Position numbers and translations under genes: made by a program. DNA of 35,865 bases, from the NCBI GenBank assembly GCA_025350525.1, contig JANXXR010000006.1:1-35865 (forward strand). Direction: 5' to 3'. Positions 17,529 to 24,649 of this stretch are shown here, one piece after another. The notes beneath the pieces are model-generated. The model was not told where the DNA came from and did not search any database. It saw nothing but the letters and a program-made list of their open reading frames with translations. This DNA comes from Deltaproteobacteria bacterium. GTDB lineage: Bacteria; Myxococcota; Myxococcia; Myxococcales; 40CM-4-68-19. The stretch's first letter is position 1. Every line of letters begins with the position of its first letter.

Positions 17529-18928
17529 TCGGCGCGCCCGTCGCGGAGCCGCGGCGCAGGGGACGCTCCGTGCTCAGCGGGCGGCCGCTGACGTTCAGCG
17601 CCGGGGCGGCGAGCCGGCTCAGCCTCGAGGTGTCCTTCGAGGAAGGTGCCGTCCTCCCCGACGGCGCCGAACTGCAGTGGGTGGAGATCGAGCTGGCGCA
17701 GCTGGTCCGGCTCGGCCGGTGCCGCTTCGCCGCACAGGACGGCAAAAAAGAGGGCGCTGCCGGACGCTTGCTCTTCCTCGACGAGGTGTACGACTGCCGG
17801 ATCCTGATCCGCGACGGCAGGTTGATGGACCTCCGCGGCTTCTTCCAGAACCTGCCCCTGGTCCTCTTGCAGCGCGAGCGCATCCGGCCCGAGTTCAAGG
17901 AGCACTGCGCGCGGGTCGTCTACGACCTCGCGGTCTACAAGCGCTTCTTCGACGAGCAGGACCGGATCATCGACGAGGAGCCGGCCGACGTCGCCGGCGC
18001 CGCGCGCGAGGCGCTGCTCAAGGCCGACGGCCGGCGCTTCCTCGGCTTCCTCGACGAGAAGGTCCGGGAGCTCGACGCGCTCGTCCACGACTACACCTAC
18101 GAAGAGCACGAGCGGCACGGCTTCTATCTGCGCCGCTTGCTCTGGCCCTATCTCATGTCGGGCAAGATCCTGCGCCGCTCAAACTTGAAACCGCAGGGCT
18201 ATGCCGGCGATGCCGAGATGATGATCATGGTCTACGAGAACAGCTACGCAGGCCGGACCGTCTTCGACCAGCTGATGCACAAGCACGCGGTCGAGACGGC
18301 CGCGGCCGAAGCGGTCCGCTCCCGGCGGCGGCTGGTCCCCCGCGTGCTGCGGGAAGTGGAGGAACGGGTTGGGGATCCAGGGCCAGACGGATTCCACTTC
18401 CTCTCGCTGGCCGCTGGACCCGCGAGCGAGCTCGAGGAAGTCTTCCGCGGTCCGGGCGACGTAGAGCGGTTCAACCTGACGCTCCTGGATCAGGACCCCG
18501 TCGCGCTCGACCTGGCCCGGGCGACCGTGCGGCGGATCGAGGTGGCGCGGGGGGCTGCCCTGTCCGTGCGCTACCTGCAGCAGTCGGTTCGAACCGTGAT
18601 TCGCAGCCGCGACCTGGGGAGCGTGGTGGGACGGCATCACTTCGTCTACTCGATGGGGCTCTTCGACTACCTCTCCGCGCCCGTGGCGCGCGCGGTCCTG
18701 GCAAAGATCTGGGAGGTGGTGCGCCCCGGCGGCACGCTCCTCGCCGGCAATTTCCACTCCAGCACCGCCTCTCGCTACCACATGGCGTACTGGGCCGACT
18801 GGTCGCTTTGGTACCGCACCGAGGAGAGCTTCTTGGCCCTCGCTGAAGGTCTCGAGTACTCCTCGGCGCGCATCGATTTTGATGAGACCGGCTGCCAGAT
18901 GTTCCTTCGCCTGGAGAAACCCGCCTGA
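17525..18928 (+). CDS. SAM-dependent methyltransferase with N-terminal PilZ-like domain
   Basis: This is a 467-residue two-domain protein. Residues about 15-150 are beta-rich, resembling a PilZ-like domain but without an obvious RxxxR signature (LSGRPLTFSAGAASRLSLEV). A helical linker (VYKRFFDEQDRIIDEE) follows. Residues about 200-467 form a class I methyltransferase: YAGDAEMMIMVY, motif I as FLSLAAGPASE, LLDQDPVALDLA for the ribose-binding acid, and VRPGGTLLAGNF. Size and layout resemble the group annotated as 3-hydroxypalmitate methyl-ester synthases (PhcB-like quorum-signal enzymes), a possible but unproven role. The GTG start overlaps the STAS-like stop, so it is the output gene of the module. 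Confidence 0.75.
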   Translation: MIGAPVAEPRRRGRSVLSGRPLTFSAGAASRLSLEVSFEEGAVLPDGAELQWVEIELAQLVRLGRCRFAAQDGKKEGAAGRLLFLDEVYDCRILIRDGRLMDLRGFFQNLPLVLLQRERIRPEFKEHCARVVYDLAVYKRFFDEQDRIIDEEPADVAGAAREALLKADGRRFLGFLDEKVRELDALVHDYTYEEHERHGFYLRRLLWPYLMSGKILRRSNLKPQGYAGDAEMMIMVYENSYAGRTVFDQLMHKHAVETAAAEAVRSRRRLVPRVLREVEERVGDPGPDGFHFLSLAAGPASELEEVFRGPGDVERFNLTLLDQDPVALDLARATVRRIEVARGAALSVRYLQQSVRTVIRSRDLGSVVGRHHFVYSMGLFDYLSAPVARAVLAKIWEVVRPGGTLLAGNFHSSTASRYHMAYWADWSLWYRTEESFLALAEGLEYSSARIDFDETGCQMFLRLEKPA

Positions 18929-18948
18929 GGGTCAGCGGATCCTGAAGG

Positions 18949-21744
18949 TCAGCGGATGTGGATCGCCCCGGAGGTCAGCTTGCCGGTGATCGCCGTCCCG
19001 TCGCTGAGGGTGAGGGTGATCGAGCCGCCCCCCACCGCGCTGTCCACCGCCACCAGCGTGAAGGTGACGAGGTGGCCGGCGTTGACACCCGCGCCGGTCA
19101 TGGTCGCGCTGTGGCTGACCGGATCCGAGGAGGCCGAATCCGTCCGCGTCGAGCGGAAGCTGGTGCCGGTGCCGTCGTCGCGGTAGTCGGCCTTCTCGCC
19201 GCCGTCGTTGCAGACGAAGGCGAACTGGCCGTGCTTTCCGTTGCCCTCGTCGGTCTCGCCGGCGCCGTCGTCGTGCTGGTCGCCGCAAGTCAGCGGCACC
19301 GGCCCGACGTTGCCCAGCGTGAAATCGAACGACCGGGTCGCGTCCACGTCGGTGTAGAGGTCGGTGCGGGAGTTGTCCCGGCCAAAGGTGAGCGCGGTCA
19401 CGTTGTAGAGCGTGCTGCCGAGGATGGGGCGGCCCGGACCGAAGCCGTCCAGCGGCACGTCGATGGTGATGATGTCCCCCTGCACGGAGCCCTGGGCGGC
19501 AAACTCGGCCGGGTACTGCACCACCTTGCAGGTGTCGGGGGTGGTGATGACGCAGCCGGTGCCGGGGACCGCGCCCTGCGAGGAGGAGCCGCTGCCCGCG
19601 AAGAAGCTGGGCGGGCCGCCCGCCACCGACTCGGCCCCGAGGTAGAAGATGCGGTACGACTCCTCTCCCTGGTCGCCCCGCGAGAGCGCCTGGAAGCGGG
19701 TCAGCCAGACCGCGTTGGCCTTGCCCGGCGGCGGCGCGAAGCTCGCCAGCTTCTGCAGACCCATCTGCACCCGCAGCGTCTTGAGGTCGGGCTGGCTGAG
19801 CGCGATGCCGGTGAAGTCCAGCTGCGGCTGATTGGCGCCGGGTCCGGTCACCGGCGCGTAGTGCGGCGACTGCGCGTCGCCGGTCGGGTCGAAGGTCGGG
19901 TCTCCCGGCGGCGTCTCGGAGAGGACCCTGCCAGAGGCGGTCGGGCCGGCCAGCTGGCGGGTCTCGAAGAGGTGCGCGCCGTGGTGCTGGCTGGTGGTGT
20001 CGTTGTAGACGATGCGCAGCCTGCCGTCGCGGTCGAGGGTGATGCCGAAGTAGTCGGCCATGGTGCGATCGCCGCCGCTGATGCAGAGCGTGCCGTTGGT
20101 GCAGATCTGGCCGTAGTGCATCGGCTTCTCGGTGAAGCGCGCCTGGGCGAAGGCCGGCGTCGCCGAGAGCGCATTGGTGATGACCGAGGCGTAGCCGTAC
20201 CACTTGTACGCGGTGGCGGCCTGCCGGTTTACCGTCCACGAGGCCATGAGATTTGGATCGAGGCGCTCGGAGGTGCCGTACCAGACGGCCACCAGCGTGC
20301 CGGCGGCGCCCGCCTGCGTCCAGGGCATGATGTTGGTGTTCGCGTCCGGGCCGCCGTTGATGCGGACGATGGGACCCCAGTGCGCCCCCGCGTCGGTCGA
20401 GGCGGTGTAATAGACGTTGTAGTCCTTCCGATCGACCCACACCGCGTAGAGGTTTCCGGCGGCGTCGGTCGAGACCACGGGGAAGAGGTTGCTGACGTTG
20501 CCGCCGGGCGAGGCCGGCGTGTTGACGGTGTGGAAGAGGATGCCGGTGCGCTGGCCAGGGTCCACGTGGCCCACCGAGATGATCACGTGGTCGCCGCCGC
20601 CGCAGGGCAGGTAGAGGTTGCGGCGCACCGGATCGAAGCGCATCTGGCCGCAGGGCGCGCCGGTGTTGACCGTCGTCTGCGGCGCCGCCGTGGCAGGCTG
20701 GTAGACGATGCCGCCCACCGGATCGGCCGGGCCCGTCGAGCCGGGCGTCGAGTAGACGTACGGCCCGGTTTGGAGCTGGCGGAAGGTGAGAAAGACGGTG
20801 TTGTCGGTCGCCGCCGCGGTCAGGCCGTTGTCGACCGCGAGCCACTGCCGGTCGATGGCGGCGTTGGCTCCCCCGAACGGATTCTTGCGAAAGCTGTTGC
20901 CGTGGTCGTTGGAGACGGAGACCCCGATGCCGGTGAGATCCTCGAGGTCGGAGAAGTATGCGTAGCCCTGGTCGTCGACGACGACGTCGGTGTCGCCGCC
21001 GCCCGGGGGCGGGTCGGGCCGCACGCCGACGCTGAGGGGCGTGACGATGTTGAACTGGTCGCCGCGGTCCACCGAGCGGTGGATGAACGACTGGTTGGTG
21101 CTGGCGCCGAACGGCCCCGACTCCCAATAGGCGCCCGAGCTGTCGATGACGCTGAGCGGCTCGCCCTCGGTGCGCTGCGCGTCGACCACTGTCGCCGGAC
21201 CGAAGGCGAGTCCTCCGGTGGTGCGGGGCGGACCCTGCGTCGGGCCGCCGGGGGTCGAGGCGAAGAGGGCCGTCCCGCTGTAGCCTCCCATCACCACGGT
21301 GGCGGGCAGCACGCGGACTTCATACGTGCCCGACGGATTCTTCAGGAACACGCTTTCGGTGCAGGTCCCGCCTGCCGACTTTCCCACCTGCGTCCCCGCC
21401 GCGTCGTAGACGTAGAGGTCGAAGTCGTTGAGCGTGCTCGGGCAGGTGATGTCGATCCGGACCCCGCCGTTGTTGGTGGCCCAGTAGGAGCTGGGGACGT
21501 CCACCGTCAGGTAGTAGTGATCGCAGCGGAGGTTGGCCGGGTCGGCCGCGGGCGGGCAGGCGGCCGGATCGGCGTTGACGCCGACCACGTACGTCTGCCC
21601 GGTCCAACTCGCCGAGGTCGAAGCCGGACCGACGGTGCCGGCAGGCGGTGTCGCAGCCCGGGACGAGAAGGCGGCGAGCAGGGCCGCGACGGCGAGTCCA
21701 GCCGGCGACAGGCGGTGCGAGTGAGTCCACTGAGCGCAGGTCAT
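18949..21744 (-). CDS. Exported BNR/Asp-box beta-propeller protein, third gene of operon
   Basis: This 931-residue secreted protein has a signal peptide (LAVAALLAAFSSRAA). Residues about 40-175 form a PPC-like beta-domain (NDFDLYVYDAAGTQV, typical of secreted peptidase accessory domains). A sialidase-type propeller follows with Asp-box-like strands (SVDRGDQF, SNDHGNSF, STDAGAHW), then further beta-domains. The C-terminal part has an acidic stretch (DDGAGETDEGNGKHG) and a beta-domain ending TLTLSDGTAITGKLTSGAIHIR, of a kind that often closes secreted proteins. The catalytic Tyr/Glu pair and Arg triad of true sialidases are not apparent, so it may bind glycans or proteins. CCGGAGCT precedes ATG 21744; the gap to gene two is 12 bp. 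Confidence 0.85.
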   Translation of the reverse strand: MTCAQWTHSHRLSPAGLAVAALLAAFSSRAATPPAGTVGPASTSASWTGQTYVVGVNADPAACPPAADPANLRCDHYYLTVDVPSSYWATNNGGVRIDITCPSTLNDFDLYVYDAAGTQVGKSAGGTCTESVFLKNPSGTYEVRVLPATVVMGGYSGTALFASTPGGPTQGPPRTTGGLAFGPATVVDAQRTEGEPLSVIDSSGAYWESGPFGASTNQSFIHRSVDRGDQFNIVTPLSVGVRPDPPPGGGDTDVVVDDQGYAYFSDLEDLTGIGVSVSNDHGNSFRKNPFGGANAAIDRQWLAVDNGLTAAATDNTVFLTFRQLQTGPYVYSTPGSTGPADPVGGIVYQPATAAPQTTVNTGAPCGQMRFDPVRRNLYLPCGGGDHVIISVGHVDPGQRTGILFHTVNTPASPGGNVSNLFPVVSTDAAGNLYAVWVDRKDYNVYYTASTDAGAHWGPIVRINGGPDANTNIMPWTQAGAAGTLVAVWYGTSERLDPNLMASWTVNRQAATAYKWYGYASVITNALSATPAFAQARFTEKPMHYGQICTNGTLCISGGDRTMADYFGITLDRDGRLRIVYNDTTSQHHGAHLFETRQLAGPTASGRVLSETPPGDPTFDPTGDAQSPHYAPVTGPGANQPQLDFTGIALSQPDLKTLRVQMGLQKLASFAPPPGKANAVWLTRFQALSRGDQGEESYRIFYLGAESVAGGPPSFFAGSGSSSQGAVPGTGCVITTPDTCKVVQYPAEFAAQGSVQGDIITIDVPLDGFGPGRPILGSTLYNVTALTFGRDNSRTDLYTDVDATRSFDFTLGNVGPVPLTCGDQHDDGAGETDEGNGKHGQFAFVCNDGGEKADYRDDGTGTSFRSTRTDSASSDPVSHSATMTGAGVNAGHLVTFTLVAVDSAVGGGSITLTLSDGTAITGKLTSGAIHIR

Positions 21745-21756
21745 GGCGAGCTCCGG

Positions 21757-24639
21757 TTAGCGGGGGTGGATGGAGAGGACGCCGGACACCAGCGGCGCGC
21801 TCTTCTGATAGAGGAAGCCCAGCGGCCCGGTGATGGTCATGGTGAAGGTGCCGACCTGCGTCGCCGTCGGCAGGTTGCAGGCGGTGAACGCGTAGGTGTA
21901 GCCGGGCTGGAGGTTCACGGTGGCGGCGCCGAGCAGGTTCACGCAGGCGCCGTTCGAGTAGGTGACGGCCTGCGAGCCGCCCACGCTCTGCATGGTGAAG
22001 TTGTCGCGGGGCGCGCTGTACTCGACGTTGCTGTTCTCCGGGTGGTTCGGGTCGTCGGAGAAGCTGGCGTGATCGCGGTCGGCAGCGTCCGAGTCGTCGC
22101 CCTCGCCGCTGTCGCCGCCGCCGCTGCCCGGAGGAGCGCCCACCCAAGTGGCGGTGTCGAACCGGTATGTGCCGTTGAGGCGGGTGAGGTCGGAGATGCC
22201 GTCGCCCCCGCCGGTCTGGGCCTGGCCGCGCAGGCCAATAAAAGTCGCGCCGGAGACGATGGCCCCGTGCTTCTGCAGCGCGTTCAGCTTCGCCAGCGCG
22301 ACCTTGACGGTGACCTGCTTGTTGACGAGGTCGAAGGCGCCGAAGTCCGCCGGACCGACGGTGGTGTAGACCATGTGCCCGCCGGAATCGCGCACCGCGG
22401 TTCCGTACGAGAACGTCTGCACTCCCTGCGGGTCGGTCGCGGCCAGCAGGAACCACTGGTCGGCGTGGTCGGAGACGAACGGCCGCGTCGGGTTGGTGGC
22501 GAAGCTCATCCGCCAGGTGCTATCGGGCGGCACCGAGGTCAGCCCCGACAAGCGCATGGTGGCGCTGATCAAGGTCGTCGGCGTGGTGACGTCGCAGCCG
22601 TATTGCACCGAGAGGATGTCCACCGGGCTGTCAGTCGGGGTGACCGCGAGGAGCCCGGCGGCCTGATCGTGCAGCTCGTCGACGACCTGGGGCTGCGTCG
22701 GGTCCGGCGCCGGCGCGCGATCGGTTCCCTGGATCTTCACCTGCGCGCCGGTGTGGAGGCTCAAGCCGCCGGTCTGGTGGGTGACGTACGGGTTCCCCTT
22801 GTAGTCGTTGTGGTCGTCGTCGAAGGTGATGAAGGCGAGGCCCTGCGGGTCGGTCTCCAGCTGGAAGAAGTCGCCCAGGTTGCGGTTGGCCGCGCCGCCG
22901 AATCCGCCCAGGCTGATGTTCGAGCCGTGCACGTAGTGGTCGCTCGCCACCGACTGGTAGAAGGTCGGGTTCTGCGCGGTCGCGTTCAGGCTCTCGGCGA
23001 AGAAGACCTTCCAGTTGGCGGCGTCGTTGTTCTGGCCCTTGCCGTCGTCGGTGTCGGAGACCTCGGTGCCGTACCAGGCCACGGCGATGCTGCCCGGCTT
23101 CTTGCCGGTGGTGATCCAGGGCAAGAGCGAGGTCGAGGGGCTGGCGAGGTTGCTGACCTTCACCGGCTGCGTCCAGGTCTTGCCCTGATCGGAGGAGGAG
23201 GCGAGGTAGATGGCCACGCCGCCGTCCGAATAGGCGACGTAGACGGTGCCGTCGGGCGCCACCTTGCACACGGGAAAGAGCGCCGCGATCGTGGCCGTCT
23301 TTCCCGTGGCGGCGGTGACGGTGTGGAAGTCGGCCGCGGTCGGCCCCAGCGAGCGCACCGTCGGGTGGCCGATGGCGACGTTCAGCTGGTTGGCGCTGGT
23401 CCCCTGCATGCAGAAATAGACGGTGCCGTCGCGCTGATCGACGGTGACCGGGCCGGTGGTGTTGCCGCCCACGGCGGCGAGGACGGGCGGGCCATAGGAG
23501 AAGCCGGCGTCGGTGGAGCGGTTGATCCAGAACTTCGAGGTTGCCACGAGGCCGGTGAAGTCGCGGTAGGCGAGGTAGACGGTGTCGCTGCCGTCGAACT
23601 CCATCCAGTTGCGGTCGTCGAGGGGGCTGGCCGAGTTGCCCGCCGGGTTGCGCTGGTAGCTGTTGGCGCGGTCGAAGGAGCGCTGCGTGGAGATGTTGGC
23701 CGCCACCAGGCTGGAGAGCGCCAGCGCCGGCACGTTGCCGCCGCCCGACGTCTGGGGCAGCGCGAAGCCGACCGCCATGTCCATGTCGCCGCCGCCGTCG
23801 CCCCCCAGCTGGGGGTTCTGCTGGCCGGTGACCGAGTCGGGCATGCCCTTGTACGACGGGTTGAAGGAGTTGCCGCCTCGGTCGATCGAGGCGGTCGCCC
23901 TCCGCAAGAAAGGATCGTAGCTGGCGCTGTTCGGGTTCAGGTCGAAGCGCCAGAGGTCATCGCCGCCGGGCACTCCGCGGATGCCGCCCGCGTAGGCGTT
24001 TCCCTGGAAGTCGACCCGGACGCTCGGCTCGTTGTCGCCGGTCGCGGCGAAGGCCAGGAGCGTGCGGTTGCGGCTGAAGGAGATGCCGACCTTGCTGCCC
24101 GGCACGTAGTTCGCCACCCGCGGCGCGGGTCCGGCCGGAATGGCCTCGAGCGCGGCGGTGCCCGTGTAGGGATCGGAGGTCACCACCGCGAAGTAGATGG
24201 CGCGCACCGCGAAGGTGTCGTTGACGCCGGCCGCGACGACGCGGTCGATGTCGAGCGTGGTCTCCTCGCTGGTCTCGGGAACGCCTCCGCCCTTCGAGGC
24301 CACCAGCGGGCCGGAGACGGAGCCGGTGAAGACGTCCAGATCGTAATCGTTGTACTGGTTCACCCACGCGATCTTGAAGTGGATGCGCTTGCCGGTGTAG
24401 TCGCCCGGCGCGAGGCGCAGCGTGAAGGTGTCGCAGTTGGTACCCTCGATGCAGGTGGTCTCGCCCTGCGGGCTCGCGGCCACCGCGGCGAATCCGTTCC
24501 AGGTCACAGTGGCGCCGGGGCTGAGCGTGCCGCTGGCCGGCGTCGCGGCCCGGGCTTCGCGGTGAAAGGAGGACAAGCCGGCGGTCACCACCAGGGTCAC
24601 TGCCGCGGTCAGCGTCGCGAGCATCAACTTGGTTTTCAT
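21757..24639 (-). CDS. Exported BNR/Asp-box beta-propeller protein, second gene of operon
   Basis: This 960-residue secreted protein has signal peptide MKTKLMLATLTAAVTLVVTAGL. A PPC-like beta-domain (YNDYDLDVFTGSVSGPLV, residues about 35-165) precedes a long propeller with Asp-box-like strands (STDAGFSYG, SSDQGKTW). A Cys-poor beta-rich region follows, then an acidic segment (GGDSGEGDDSDAADRDH) and a terminal beta-domain ending SGVLSIHPR. The order of domains matches the third gene, so the two are distant paralogues. AGGAGC lies at good spacing before ATG 24639 and overlaps the TAG stop of the first gene (TTCTAGGAGC), which couples their translation. No catalytic motif is recognised. Confidence 0.87.
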   Translation of the reverse strand: MKTKLMLATLTAAVTLVVTAGLSSFHREARAATPASGTLSPGATVTWNGFAAVAASPQGETTCIEGTNCDTFTLRLAPGDYTGKRIHFKIAWVNQYNDYDLDVFTGSVSGPLVASKGGGVPETSEETTLDIDRVVAAGVNDTFAVRAIYFAVVTSDPYTGTAALEAIPAGPAPRVANYVPGSKVGISFSRNRTLLAFAATGDNEPSVRVDFQGNAYAGGIRGVPGGDDLWRFDLNPNSASYDPFLRRATASIDRGGNSFNPSYKGMPDSVTGQQNPQLGGDGGGDMDMAVGFALPQTSGGGNVPALALSSLVAANISTQRSFDRANSYQRNPAGNSASPLDDRNWMEFDGSDTVYLAYRDFTGLVATSKFWINRSTDAGFSYGPPVLAAVGGNTTGPVTVDQRDGTVYFCMQGTSANQLNVAIGHPTVRSLGPTAADFHTVTAATGKTATIAALFPVCKVAPDGTVYVAYSDGGVAIYLASSSDQGKTWTQPVKVSNLASPSTSLLPWITTGKKPGSIAVAWYGTEVSDTDDGKGQNNDAANWKVFFAESLNATAQNPTFYQSVASDHYVHGSNISLGGFGGAANRNLGDFFQLETDPQGLAFITFDDDHNDYKGNPYVTHQTGGLSLHTGAQVKIQGTDRAPAPDPTQPQVVDELHDQAAGLLAVTPTDSPVDILSVQYGCDVTTPTTLISATMRLSGLTSVPPDSTWRMSFATNPTRPFVSDHADQWFLLAATDPQGVQTFSYGTAVRDSGGHMVYTTVGPADFGAFDLVNKQVTVKVALAKLNALQKHGAIVSGATFIGLRGQAQTGGGDGISDLTRLNGTYRFDTATWVGAPPGSGGGDSGEGDDSDAADRDHASFSDDPNHPENSNVEYSAPRDNFTMQSVGGSQAVTYSNGACVNLLGAATVNLQPGYTYAFTACNLPTATQVGTFTMTITGPLGFLYQKSAPLVSGVLSIHPR

Positions 24640-24649
24640 TGGGTAGCTC

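Noticed and set aside
18930-18957. GGTCAGCGGAT repeated twice, 17 bp apart, between convergent genes.
   Set aside because: It is too short, is not inverted, and partly lies in the end of the propeller coding region; chance is likely.
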